Origin: CANHBY01 sp046342195
Lineage (GTDB): Bacteria; Pseudomonadota; Gammaproteobacteria; Burkholderiales; Burkholderiaceae_C
DNA length: 64,000 nt
Reading direction: 5' to 3'
Assembly: GCA_046342195.1 (NCBI GenBank)
Contig: JBKDQE010000038.1
Location: forward strand, 1 to 64,000
The translations under genes were made by a program, and so were the position numbers. Positions 26,449 to 36,400 of this stretch are shown piece by piece (within the stretch, counting starts at the first letter, position 1; each line of letters opens with the position of its first letter). The notes under the pieces were generated by a model. That model worked only from the letters and a program-made list of their open reading frames with translations, was not told where the DNA came from and searched no databases.

Positions 26449-27009
26449 TCAAACTGCCAGAATATCAGCTTCCTTGGCCGCGATAAGGCGATCAATTTCA
26501 GCGATATGACGGTCAGTCAGCTTTTGCACCTCATCAAGGGAACGACGCTCGTCGTCTTCAGAGATTTCTTTGTCTTTAAGTAGCTTTTTGGCTTGCTCAT
26601 TGGCATCGCGACGCAGGTTGCGAACGGCAACCTTGGCTTCCTCACCTTCATTGCGGGCGACCTTGGTCAGATCCTTGCGGCGCTCTTCCGTCAGGGGTGG
26701 CATAGGCACCCGGAGCAAATCACCTTGGGCTGCGGGGTTCAAGCCCAAATCACTTTCACGAATGGCTTTCTCAATTTTGGAACCCAGCCCTTTTTCCCAA
26801 GGCTGAACACTGATCGTTCGGGCGTCTAGCAGACTGACATTCGCTACCTGACTGATTGGCACCAGAGAGCCATAATATTCAACACTGACCTGATCAAGGA
26901 TACCTGGATGGGCGCGGCCAGTGCGAATTTTTTGCAGATTGCTTTTGAGCGAATCAATGGATCGGGCCATCTTTTGCTCCGCATTTTTTTTGATGTCGGC
27001 AATGCTCAT
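26449..27009 (-). CDS. frr: ribosome recycling factor
   Basis: RRF (186 aa, standard 185) splits post-termination ribosomes together with EF-G. It is wholly recognisable from MSIADIKKNAEQKM, LKSNLQKIRTGRAHPG and the C-terminal three-helix bundle motif RRDANEQAKKLLKDKEISED. It lies 27 bp downstream of pyrH in the usual rpsB-tsf-pyrH-frr order. Confidence 0.96.
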   Translation of the reverse strand: MSIADIKKNAEQKMARSIDSLKSNLQKIRTGRAHPGILDQVSVEYYGSLVPISQVANVSLLDARTISVQPWEKGLGSKIEKAIRESDLGLNPAAQGDLLRVPMPPLTEERRKDLTKVARNEGEEAKVAVRNLRRDANEQAKKLLKDKEISEDDERRSLDEVQKLTDRHIAEIDRLIAAKEADILAV

Positions 27010-27036
27010 GTGATTGTGCTCCCGAAATGAACAATT

Positions 27037-27747
27037 TCAAACGTGGACCAAAGTTCCTTCATCTTCACCTTGCACCACCCTCTTGAGCGCACCAGGCTTG
27101 AAAATACTGAATACTTTAATGGGCAGTTTTTGATCACGACACAGTGCAAAGGCGGTGGCATCCATCACTTGAAGGTTTTGAGAAATGGCCTCATCGAAGG
27201 TAATCTTGGAGTAACGACGGGCGCCAGGATTTTTTTGGGGGTCAGCACTGTAAACACCATCGACCTTGGTGGCTTTGAGCACCACCTCGGCTCCTATTTC
27301 TGCACCACGCAGAGCCGCAGCGGTATCGGTTGTAAAGAATGGATTGCCAGTACCAGCAGCGAAGATCACGATCTTGCCTTCTTCGAGGTACTGCAAAGCT
27401 TTTGGCCTGACGTAGGGTTCAACCACTTGTTCGATACCAATCGCCGACATGACACGCGCAGTCATGCCTTCTTGGCGCATGGTATCAGCCAAGGCCAGGG
27501 AGTTCATGACGGTGGCCAACATGCCCATATAGTCAGCCGTGGCACGATCCATTCCGACTGCACCCCCTGCCACACCCCGAAAAATATTGCCCCCACCAAT
27601 CACAACGGCAACTTCGCAACCCATCTGGGTGACATCCTGGACTTGTCGAACCATTCGAACAATTGTGGATCGATTGATGCCATAGGCGTCGTCGCCCATC
27701 AAGGCCTCACCCGAAAGTTTCAGCAGGATTCGCTTGTAAACAGGCAT
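27037..27747 (-). CDS. pyrH: UMP kinase
   Basis: PyrH (236 aa) phosphorylates UMP to UDP; bacterial UMP kinases are hexameric, GTP-activated and UTP-inhibited. It begins YKRILLKLSGEALMG and has VVIGGGNIFRG and the DRATADYMGMLATVMN segment typical of the amino-acid-kinase fold. AAGGAT lies upstream of the ATG. The pyr genes at 59-61.8 kb act earlier in the same pathway. Confidence 0.96.
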   Translation of the reverse strand: MPVYKRILLKLSGEALMGDDAYGINRSTIVRMVRQVQDVTQMGCEVAVVIGGGNIFRGVAGGAVGMDRATADYMGMLATVMNSLALADTMRQEGMTARVMSAIGIEQVVEPYVRPKALQYLEEGKIVIFAAGTGNPFFTTDTAAALRGAEIGAEVVLKATKVDGVYSADPQKNPGARRYSKITFDEAISQNLQVMDATAFALCRDQKLPIKVFSIFKPGALKRVVQGEDEGTLVHV

Positions 27748-27836
27748 GGGAGATCCTTGACAAGATAGGGTGATTTAAAAAATAGGACAAAGTGAGAGGA
27801 AAAGTATTGAACAAGCACAATCCCCTGGCAATGGCA

Positions 27837-28727
27837 TCAGGCCGTTTTGGCTGCAGCAACCTGAGCAGCCACCTCTGCAGCGAAATCATCGACCTTTTTT
27901 TCAATGCCTTCGCCCACCACAAACATCGTGAAGCCCTTGATGAACGTGTTAGCCGCCTTGAGCATTTGCTCAACCGTTTGTTTGTCATTCTTCACGAAGG
28001 CCTGATTGAACAGGCTGACTTCCTTAAGATACTTTTGCACAGAACCTTCAACCATTTTGGCCGCAATATCAGCAGACTTGCCAGACTCTGCGGCCTTGGC
28101 TTGAGCCACAGAGCGCTCTTTTTGGATCAACTCAGCCGGGACATCGGCAATTGACAAAGCGACTGGCTTCATGGCTGCGATGTGCATCGCGACATCGCGA
28201 GCTGCAGCTTCCTGACCTTCAAACTCAACAATGACACCAATGCGGCCATTGTGCAGGTAGCTGGCCAACTGACCACCACCGGCATAACGCTTAAAGCGGC
28301 GAATGGACATGTTTTCACCAATTTTACCAACCAAGCCCTGACGAACATCTTCGAGAGTTGGGCCAAAGCCATCTTGGGCGTAAGCAGCACCGGACAGGGC
28401 CGCAAGATCAGCAGGATGATGCTTGACCACCAATTCGGCGCAAGCCTTGGTGAAAGCGAGGAAAGATTCGTTTTTTGATACAAAGTCGGTTTCGCAATTG
28501 ACTTCTACCAAGGCCCCCGTGGAGCCACTGAGGCAGGCAACCACCACACCTTCTGCGGCGATACGTGAGCCCGCCTTGGCGGCCTTGGTTCCCAGTTTGA
28601 TACGAAGCAATTCTTCAGCCTTGGACATGTCGCCATCGGCTTCGGTCAGGGCTTTTTTGCATTCCATCATGGGAGCATCGGTTTTGGCGCGCAATTCAGC
28701 AACCAGGCTGGCGGTAATAGCAGGCAT
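27837..28727 (-). CDS. tsf: translation elongation factor Ts
   Basis: EF-Ts (296 aa) is the nucleotide exchange factor of EF-Tu. The N-terminal UBA-like domain is followed by the TDFVSKNESF motif (near residue 80) that contacts EF-Tu, then the core and coiled-coil regions. It is separated from rpsB by a strong intrinsic terminator, so it is expressed by read-through or a promoter in the gap. Confidence 0.96.
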   Translation of the reverse strand: MPAITASLVAELRAKTDAPMMECKKALTEADGDMSKAEELLRIKLGTKAAKAGSRIAAEGVVVACLSGSTGALVEVNCETDFVSKNESFLAFTKACAELVVKHHPADLAALSGAAYAQDGFGPTLEDVRQGLVGKIGENMSIRRFKRYAGGGQLASYLHNGRIGVIVEFEGQEAAARDVAMHIAAMKPVALSIADVPAELIQKERSVAQAKAAESGKSADIAAKMVEGSVQKYLKEVSLFNQAFVKNDKQTVEQMLKAANTFIKGFTMFVVGEGIEKKVDDFAAEVAAQVAAAKTA

Positions 28728-28787
28728 TGAATTTTCTCCGTTAAGATGTGTCCAGCCTTGAGATGGACCGGTCAGTATTTGTGATTG

Positions 28788-28817
28788 AAAAAAAGGGGCT
28801 GTCGAAGCCCCTTTTTG
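28788..28817. terminator. bidirectional intrinsic terminator between rpsB and tsf
   Basis: GGGGCT and AGCCCC (28795-28800, 28806-28811) form a hairpin with loop GTCGA, flanked by A-runs on the left and T-runs on the right, so the stem extends by A-T pairs and each strand ends in a U-run. In the rpsB direction it lies 33 bp after the stop. Partial termination here would set the ratio of S2 to EF-Ts. Confidence 0.85.
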
Positions 28818-28849
28818 AGCCCACTGCGATGCAATGGGAAAGAGGACGA

Positions 28850-29608
28850 TCAGGCAGCGCTTTCGCTAACCTCGACAAATTCGTCGCCCTTGTCGCCTTC
28901 GGTGGAAACGGCTTGAACCAGATCATTGGTGGCGTTGGCTTTACCTTCGAGAACGGCATCGGCCACCACGCGGGCGTAGAGAGCGACTGCTTTTGAAGAA
29001 TCATCGTTGCCAGGAATGATGTAATCAATACCCACAGGCGAGTGGTTTGAGTCCACCACGCCAATGATGGGGATACCCAATTTTTTGGCTTCGGCGACTG
29101 CAATTTTGTGATAACCCACATCAATCACGAACAAGGCATCAGGCAAGGCATTCATGTGCTGGATGCCTCCGATGTCTTTTTCGAGTTTGTCGAGTTCACG
29201 CTGAAACAATAGGGCTTCTTTTTTGATGCGAATCTCGGTGCCAGATTCAGCTTGGGCTTGCATGTCTTTCAGTCGCTTGAGAGAGCCTTTGACGGTTTTG
29301 AAGTTGGTCAACATGCCACCCAACCAACGCTGGTCGACATAGGGCATACCTGCGCGCAAGGCCTCTTGGGCAGTTACCTCACGGGCTTGACGCTTGGTGC
29401 CAACCATCAGGATGGTTCCACGGCGGGCAGCAATCTGACGTACAAATTTCATGGCCTCATTAAATAGCGGGAGCGTTTTTTCGAGGTTGATGATATGAAT
29501 TTTATTGCGATGACCGAAAATGTAGGGGGCCATTTTAGGATCCCAGAAGCGGGTTTGGTGCCCAAAATGGACACCCGCTTCGAGCATTTCGCGCATGGTG
29601 ACGGACAT
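28850..29608 (-). CDS. rpsB: 30S ribosomal protein S2
   Basis: S2 (252 aa) is an essential small-subunit protein. It starts SVTMREMLEAGVHFGHQTRFW and contains NKIHIINLEKT and the C-terminal GIPIIGVVDSNHSP segment. Start ATG 29608; the frame is open upstream to 29731 but those residues are not S2-like. First gene of the translation/envelope operon that continues to the SpoU methyltransferase at 14 kb. Confidence 0.97.
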   Translation of the reverse strand: MSVTMREMLEAGVHFGHQTRFWDPKMAPYIFGHRNKIHIINLEKTLPLFNEAMKFVRQIAARRGTILMVGTKRQAREVTAQEALRAGMPYVDQRWLGGMLTNFKTVKGSLKRLKDMQAQAESGTEIRIKKEALLFQRELDKLEKDIGGIQHMNALPDALFVIDVGYHKIAVAEAKKLGIPIIGVVDSNHSPVGIDYIIPGNDDSSKAVALYARVVADAVLEGKANATNDLVQAVSTEGDKGDEFVEVSESAA

Positions 29609-29786
29609 GATTGGTAATCTCCGAAGGTTGTTTCTGAAACCGGAACTGAAACCGCTTTGATGTATGCGACCGAATGGCGCGAAGAATAAAGCAGCACCTT
29701 TGAGTGCCCCGGCCTGCGATTTGCTTTTCATACCTCAGGGCCCACTGGATTTCAGGGTGGGAAGCCTGGGTTTGCAAAGCTTTTTG

Positions 29787-29792
29787 ATTATA
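29787..29792 (-). promoter_or_regulatory. -10 box of the likely rpsB promoter
   Basis: On the minus strand a perfect TATAAT lies about 180 bp upstream of rpsB, with a partial -35 (TTAAAC) at 16 bp. The spacer 29609-29930 between ligA and rpsB (322 bp) otherwise shows no gene; the transcribed leader would be ~170 nt, long enough for an S2 autoregulatory site, though I cannot identify one. Confidence 0.5.
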
Positions 29793-29930
29793 GCTTGTTC
29801 CTCTTTGAGTTTAATAAGGCCGAGGTGACTCAGGAAAAGTGCAAGTGAGCAAGGCTGAATGATCTTATTGATCACAAACAATCTGAGCCACCAGCCGCCC
29901 CTGTCACAGAGGGAGAGACAAGCCTGTAGA

Positions 29931-32021
29931 TCAGGAGGCTGCTTGATGGCCTGCCAAACGCTGAATGAAGCCAGATTCATCCAGGATGGTGATGCCCAGA
30001 TCACGGGCTCTGTCGAGCTTGCTGCCAGCCTCCATGCCAGCCAGGACAAAACTGGTTTTTCTGGACACCGAGGCACTCACTTTGCCACCCGCCTCTTCCA
30101 CCATTTCTTTGGCCTGCTCACGGCTCAGGCTTGGCAGGGTGCCCGTGAGCACCCAGGTAGTGCCAGCCAAAGGCTGCGGCTTATTGGGACTTATCTTGCC
30201 CTCGGTTTCTTCCCACTGAATGCCGGCAGCACGGAGTTGATGGATCACTTCACGGTTGTGCGCTTCGTCAAAGAAGGTGTGAATGCTTTGCGCCACCACC
30301 GGCCCGACATCCTTGACTGCCAACAATGGTTCAAGGTGGGCGTGCATGAGTCGGTTGAGTGAGCCAAAATGGTGGGCCAAATCTTTGGCTGTGGTCTCGC
30401 CGACATGCCGGATACCCAGGCTGAACAGAAAACGTGACAAAGTAGTATGCTTGCTACGTTCCAAGGCCCTGATCAGATTGTCAGCACTTTGCTGGCCCAT
30501 ACGATTCAGGGCTGCCAGCGTCCCTGACTGTAAATAATAGAGGTCAGCCAAGGTACGAATCAGGCTGTGAGAATCACCGTCTCCGACCAACTGATCGACG
30601 AGCTTGGCTCCGAGGCCCTCGATATTCATGGCGCGACGCCCGGCAAAGTGCAAAATGGCCTGCTTGCGCTGAGCCGGGCAAAACAAGCCGCCGCTGCAGC
30701 GCCAGTCGGCTTCATTTTCTTCACGTACGATGGTGCTGCCGCAAGCTGGGCATTGTCCGGCCAGTTGTTTGTGAAGACTGAATTCAGGCCCCCGCTGACC
30801 GAGTTCTTGGCCTGGCCCGGGAATACGCGCTACAACTTCCGGAATGACATCGCCCGCACGTCGCACGATAACTTCATCACCCACACGAAAATCTTTACGG
30901 CGAATTTCGTCTTCATTGTGCAAGGTGGCGTGACTCACTGTGGTGCCGCCAACAAAAATGGGGGCGAGCTTGGCAACCGGTGTCAGTTTGCCCGTTCGGC
31001 CCACTTGAATGTCAATGCCCAGCAATCGGGTGACCATTTCCTGGGCCGGGTATTTATGGGCCACAGCCCAACGAGGCTCGCGTGACACAAAACCCAGATC
31101 TTGCTGCAACTGCCTTGAATTGACCTTATACACCACGCCGTCGATATCAAATGGCAAGGTATCACGGCGGGCTCTAATGTCTTCATAGAAAGCCCATAAC
31201 CCCTGAGGGCCTTGAGAAATGATGCGCTGATCACAAACCGGCAGGCCCATCTCTTGTAAAGCATCCAGCAAACTGCTGTGGGTGTCGGGCATGATCCAGC
31301 CTTGGATGTTTCCGACCCCATAAGCAAAAAAACTTAAAGGACGTTGCGCAGCAATTGAAGGATCGAATTGCCTGACTGCGCCAGCAGCCGCATTGCGTGG
31401 GTTGACGAAAGTTTTTTCAGAGTGTCGCCGTTGAAACTCATTGAGGATCTCGAAATTGTCGCGGCGCATGTAAACCTCGCCGCGCACTTCAATCACATCA
31501 GCCGCCTGAGCTTGCGGCCCTCGCAGTCGCAGAGGAATTTGGCCAATGGTGCGAATGTTTTGGGTGACGTCTTCACCGGTTTGCCCATCGCCCCGGGTGG
31601 CTGCCTGAACCAGTACACCATGCTCATAGCGAAGGTTGACGGCCAAGCCATCGAACTTCAGCTCGGCGGTGTATTGCAATGGAGGATCTTGCGATACCAG
31701 CCCCAGTTCGCGTCGAATACGCGCATCGAAGGCCAAGGCACCGCGGGCCTCAGTATCGGTTTCAGTGCGAATTGATCGCATAGGCACAGCATGCACGACC
31801 GGAGCAAAGCCCTCAAGAACTTTGCCCAATATACGTTGGGTGGGTGAATCGGGCGTGGACAGTTGTGGATGGGTCGCCTCAAGGTTCTGTAATTCCTGAA
31901 ACAGCCGATCATATTCGGCGTCAGGAATTTGAGGCTCATCAAGAACATAGTAACGGTAGGCATGCTCGTTCAAGGTGGAACGAAGCTCCGCCGCGCGCTG
32001 GGCAGGATCGGAAGATCGCAT
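29931..32021 (-). CDS. ligA: NAD-dependent DNA ligase
   Basis: LigA (696 aa) seals nicks in replication and repair using NAD+. The adenylation lysine is in AELKFDGLAV near residue 122. The OB fold, the four-cysteine zinc finger (CPACGST...CSGGLFCPAQ), helix-hairpin-helix region and a C-terminal BRCT domain (LAGTTWVLTGTLPSLSREQA) follow in order. ATG 32021 is preferred because the upstream in-frame TTG (32057) lacks support. It follows zipA by 41 bp in an smc-zipA-ligA set. Confidence 0.95.
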   Translation of the reverse strand: MRSSDPAQRAAELRSTLNEHAYRYYVLDEPQIPDAEYDRLFQELQNLEATHPQLSTPDSPTQRILGKVLEGFAPVVHAVPMRSIRTETDTEARGALAFDARIRRELGLVSQDPPLQYTAELKFDGLAVNLRYEHGVLVQAATRGDGQTGEDVTQNIRTIGQIPLRLRGPQAQAADVIEVRGEVYMRRDNFEILNEFQRRHSEKTFVNPRNAAAGAVRQFDPSIAAQRPLSFFAYGVGNIQGWIMPDTHSSLLDALQEMGLPVCDQRIISQGPQGLWAFYEDIRARRDTLPFDIDGVVYKVNSRQLQQDLGFVSREPRWAVAHKYPAQEMVTRLLGIDIQVGRTGKLTPVAKLAPIFVGGTTVSHATLHNEDEIRRKDFRVGDEVIVRRAGDVIPEVVARIPGPGQELGQRGPEFSLHKQLAGQCPACGSTIVREENEADWRCSGGLFCPAQRKQAILHFAGRRAMNIEGLGAKLVDQLVGDGDSHSLIRTLADLYYLQSGTLAALNRMGQQSADNLIRALERSKHTTLSRFLFSLGIRHVGETTAKDLAHHFGSLNRLMHAHLEPLLAVKDVGPVVAQSIHTFFDEAHNREVIHQLRAAGIQWEETEGKISPNKPQPLAGTTWVLTGTLPSLSREQAKEMVEEAGGKVSASVSRKTSFVLAGMEAGSKLDRARDLGITILDESGFIQRLAGHQAAS

Positions 32022-32062
32022 CTGGGAATGTGAAAACCAATAAAATGAAGATGACAAAGAGG

Positions 32063-33310
32063 TTAACTGAACAGGCGTCGAGCCGCCATACTGCCTGCAG
32101 GAACACCGTGTTCTTCGAGAGCGGCATAGAGCCGCTGAAGTTCCTTCTGAATGGAGGCCAAACCCTCATCATGAAGGCCCCTGCCATAGTCATCGACCAG
32201 AGTCGCATCCATGGTTTCGGCCAATGTACGCGCACATTGATACCATTGTTCGAAGGGTTGCGCCAAAGGCTCGGTTTGTGGCACATCAAAGTAAATTGTC
32301 ACGATTCTGAGTGCAGCCTGATTGGGGTCTTCTGCTGTGGCCGCCTGAGCGTCAAACTGGATCGTCAATACCGGGGGGGCACCTGCTTGGCTGGAGGCCA
32401 GGACCATGCGGCCAGTCACGTCGTCAATGAAGCCGCAATGAGCTGCACATTGCTGAACGTAGCCCAAGCTCCAGGCCGTGTTGCGTGCTCGCAGGTGTAC
32501 TGTCAATTGAGCATCATGCTGGCTGGCGAAATCATCGAGTTCACGGGCACACGCCACCACATCGAGCATATCGGGAAAGTCAGCCGTGCCCCCCAAAAAC
32601 AAAGACAGTGCCTCCATCTTTTGTACAAACTCAGAATATTCAAGTTCGTTCAGTGCTCCGTGGCGGTTGGCCAGTTGAATGGCGCCTTGCAACTCGGTAT
32701 AACACTGCCCCGCCAGCGGGTATTCCCAATCACGGGTGCGCTCGTTCAGGGCTTCGATAAAAAATGGCTTGGTTCCTGCGTGTCTTGATGAAGGCATGTG
32801 GTTTTGCAGAACTTCCCCCGTGATCGGGCTCTCCAGGTGGATAGGAACAATCGCATCAATCAAGGCATCAATTTGGGGGATGAAATGCGGCGTTTTGAGG
32901 CCAGCGAGCTGCAATTGCTGCGTTGCAGCAATTGCATCAGGATGAACGACGGCCGACTCAACAGGGTGCTGCTCCAAATGCAAACCGGACGCCTCGCAAA
33001 AAGGTTGAGTCTGGGCTTGAAAGGAGAGTTTTTCATCCGGGAATGAATCAATGTTTGTTGGAGCATCCTGCGCCATCAAGGTTTTTTCTGTGTGGGGTGT
33101 GTGCTGTACCGGGGCAACAGGTGCAGAATTGACTGGGACAGGAGCTGAAACTCCGGGACTGTGAAAAACTGGTTCACGGTGTAAAACAGGGCAAAGACTT
33201 GATTGGCGGGGTGCTGTCTTGCGTGCTTGCCAAATACTGTGAATACTCAGGCCTGCAATGAACACCCCCCCCAAGGCTATCAAGTACAGGGTCAAATCAC
33301 TTAAAATCAT
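32063..33310 (-). CDS. zipA: cell division protein ZipA-like
   Basis: A 415-residue protein with an N-terminal membrane anchor (TLYLIALGGVFIAGLSIHSI), a Pro/Gln-rich linker to about 200, and a C-terminal domain in the position of the FtsZ-binding domain of ZipA. ZipA tethers FtsZ to the membrane and helps recruit the divisome. Similarity is weaker than for its neighbours, as usual for ZipA, but the location between smc and ligA supports the call. Confidence 0.82.
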   Translation of the reverse strand: MILSDLTLYLIALGGVFIAGLSIHSIWQARKTAPRQSSLCPVLHREPVFHSPGVSAPVPVNSAPVAPVQHTPHTEKTLMAQDAPTNIDSFPDEKLSFQAQTQPFCEASGLHLEQHPVESAVVHPDAIAATQQLQLAGLKTPHFIPQIDALIDAIVPIHLESPITGEVLQNHMPSSRHAGTKPFFIEALNERTRDWEYPLAGQCYTELQGAIQLANRHGALNELEYSEFVQKMEALSLFLGGTADFPDMLDVVACARELDDFASQHDAQLTVHLRARNTAWSLGYVQQCAAHCGFIDDVTGRMVLASSQAGAPPVLTIQFDAQAATAEDPNQAALRIVTIYFDVPQTEPLAQPFEQWYQCARTLAETMDATLVDDYGRGLHDEGLASIQKELQRLYAALEEHGVPAGSMAARRLFS

Positions 33311-33422
33311 GGGAGACTCCCGGTAGTCTGGGTTGCGTGGCTTTTACTCATGTCTTGAAAGACAAAACCTGGTTTGATAAGGAGGCCCAAGGTTTTTGTG
33401 CCATTCATAAAAAAATAATTCA

Positions 33423-36400
33423 TCATGCCGCCTCCGCCATTCGCACGGCCGCTTGCATGTCAACCGCCACAATACGCGAGACACCCTGCTCTTGCATGGT
33501 CACACCCACGAGTTGCTCGGCCATTTCCATAGCAATTTTGTTGTGGCTGATAAACAAAAACTGGGTTTCGCCAGACATCTTTTTGACCAAACGGGCGTAA
33601 CGATCGGTATTGGCATCATCCAGGGGCGCATCGACTTCGTCGAGCAAACAAAAAGGCGCCGGGTTGAGCTGAAAAATGGCAAATACCAGCGCAATCGCCG
33701 TGAGCGCTTTCTCGCCCCCGGAAAGCAGGTGGATGGTGCTGTTTTTCTTGCCCGGTGGCTGCGCCATCACCTGAACACCGGCATCGAGAATTTCCGCTCC
33801 GGTCATGACCAACCTGGCGTTCCCTCCCCCAAACAGGCTCGGAAATAAATGGCCAAAGTGGGTATTGACCTGATGGAATGTGCTGCTTAAAAGTTCTCGG
33901 GTTTCAAGGTCAATTTTCCGGATGGCATCTTCCAGGGTCTGGATGGCATTGAGCAAATCGGCATTTTGAGAGTCCAGGAATTGCTTGCGCTCACGTACTG
34001 AAGTCAGCTCGTCAAGGGCAGCCAGGTTCACAGCCCCCAAGGCGTTGACCTCGCGATGGATGCGGTCAATTTCACTTTGCAGGCCATGCAAACGAACATG
34101 CTCTGCCTCAATGGTTTGGGCCAAGGCGTCAAGGTCGATTTGTGCTGTAGCGAGCTGTTCTTGGTACTGAGCGCCCCCCAGCTGCACAGCCTGGGCTTCG
34201 AGTTGCAGCTGGGTCAGACGATTACGGAGGGGTTGCAGGCTTTGCTCGTAAGCCATACGGCGCTCTTCTGCCTTACGCATGCGCAGACTCAAGTCATCGT
34301 ATTCGCTGCGTTTGGCGCTTAAATCGGCCTCGCGGTTCAGGCGGTAAGCCAGGGCTTCATCAAGACGGTTTTGATCGACTGAATCTGTCAGGCCAAGAAG
34401 CTCTTGTTCAACCTGAACCAAAGACTGCCGGTGCGCGCCAATTTGCTGGCCCGCAATGTCGATGGTGCGCTGCAGCTCTGCGCCTCGAGCCTGCAAGGAG
34501 CGGCACGCAAATTCAGCCTCTTGCGTTTGGCGTTCCAAGGAACGCAATTGCTCACGAAATTGAGCCAAATGACGCTCAGCTTGAATCACTTCATCTTCGA
34601 GTTGGGCATACCGCTCTTGGCTATTTGCCAGATCGATATCGAGCACCTCAAAACGAGCCTCACCCGTGGCGCAGCGCTCGGCCAAGGCTTCAAGCTGAGC
34701 ATCAATTTCAGTGAGTTCTTCATCCAACTGACTGCGACGCTGCTTGGTTTGCTCAAGATGCTGAGACAAACTCAAGACCTCAAGCTTCAGATGGTGCATT
34801 TGCGCCTGTTGCTCGGAAACTTGACGGCGCAAAGCTGCCAATCGGCTGGAGGCTTCGGTGTAAGCTGCTTCAAAGCGAACCAACACGCTACGCGATTCTT
34901 CGGTCATCAAGTTTTGAGCACGTTGTTGGCGCTGAAGATGTTCGATGTCCTGAGCCCGGGCCAACAAACCTGCCTGCTCGGAATCAGGGGCATAAAAGGT
35001 GACTGACCCCCTACTGACAAGATGCCCTTCTGGAGTCACAATGATCTCGCCTGAGGTCAGCTTGCTGCGGGCTGCCAGCGCCCCAGACAACTCAAGGCAG
35101 GTGTAAACACCCGCCAGCCAGTCTGCCAGCACCGACCTAAGGCCTGCATCACCCAAGCGCAGCCAGTCGATCAGAGCTGTCAGGCCATGGGATACAATAG
35201 GGCATGCCCCCTGCCGCACCTCGGAGGTATAAAAAGTCAATTTAGAGGGCGGAGCATTCAGGGCAAAAGCTTCCACGGACTCCAACCGACTCACTTCAAG
35301 AGCCCCAAGCCGTTCACGCAGCACCGATTCCAAGGCAGCTTCCCAACCCGGTTCGATGTTTAAGCGCATCCATAGGCCCGCAAGCCCTTCCAAACCCTGT
35401 TGCGCCAGCCAAGGCTTGAGGCGCCCTTCGGTTTGAAGCTTGTCTTGGAGTGCCCGCAAGGCTTCCAGGCGAGCACTTAATTCGGCCTGCTTGGTCATTT
35501 CAGCGTTCACCACCTCTTGCTGTTGACGACGCGATTCATCAAGGCCGGGCAATTGTTCAGTCAGTTCATGCAGGCAGGCTTCGCTCAGACTGTACGATTC
35601 TTGAGCCAAAGCCCATTGCCGCCGCAATTCCGACAAGCGTGAGGCATCAGGGTCAGCCAGCTGCTGCTGCTCGGCCTGAAGGCGATCACGGCGAGCGCCA
35701 AGCTGGCGGATCTGCTCCTTTATGCTGCGCCCTTCTACTGCGAGCAGCTGAATTTGTTGCTGCACTTGAGTCACCAAAACCCGTTGCTCACTGGCTCGGC
35801 CTTGGCCCTGACGCAAAGCCTCCTCAAGCCCCGGAAGACGATCAGATTGCTCTTCAAGCTGAAATTGCAGCAACGCAGAGTTTTCACTGGCTGCATCAAG
35901 CTGTGCCATCAAAGCCTTAAGCTCCTCACTGGCGTGCGTCTGACGCTGAAGCCAATCGGCGATTTGTGCATGAACCTCTGCCAGACGCTGGGTAAGCCTT
36001 TCGCGGCCTTGGCTCATGTAGCGAATGCGCTCTTCCAGGCGACTGACTTCCAGAGCCGCCTCGGCCATGGCACCTTGCGCAGAGTGCAAGGCATCGCCAG
36101 CCACATAATGAGTTTGGCGTAAAGTTTCCAACTCGGCTTCACCCTGCCGCAGATCGGCCGTACGCGATTCAATCTGAAGGATCGCCTCGCGAACTTCAGC
36201 ATCAATGCGAGCCTGCTCTTGAGTGGCGTCGCGGTATTTGAGAAACCACAACTGATGCAACTTGAGAGTGCCTTGCTGCTGCAAGCTGCGATATTGGCTC
36301 GCCACTTGCGCTTGCTGCTCCAGACGATCAAGATGGCCATGGAGTTCGCGCAAAATGTCTTCCACACGGGTCAGGTTTTCGCGGGTGTCTTTTAGTCGAT

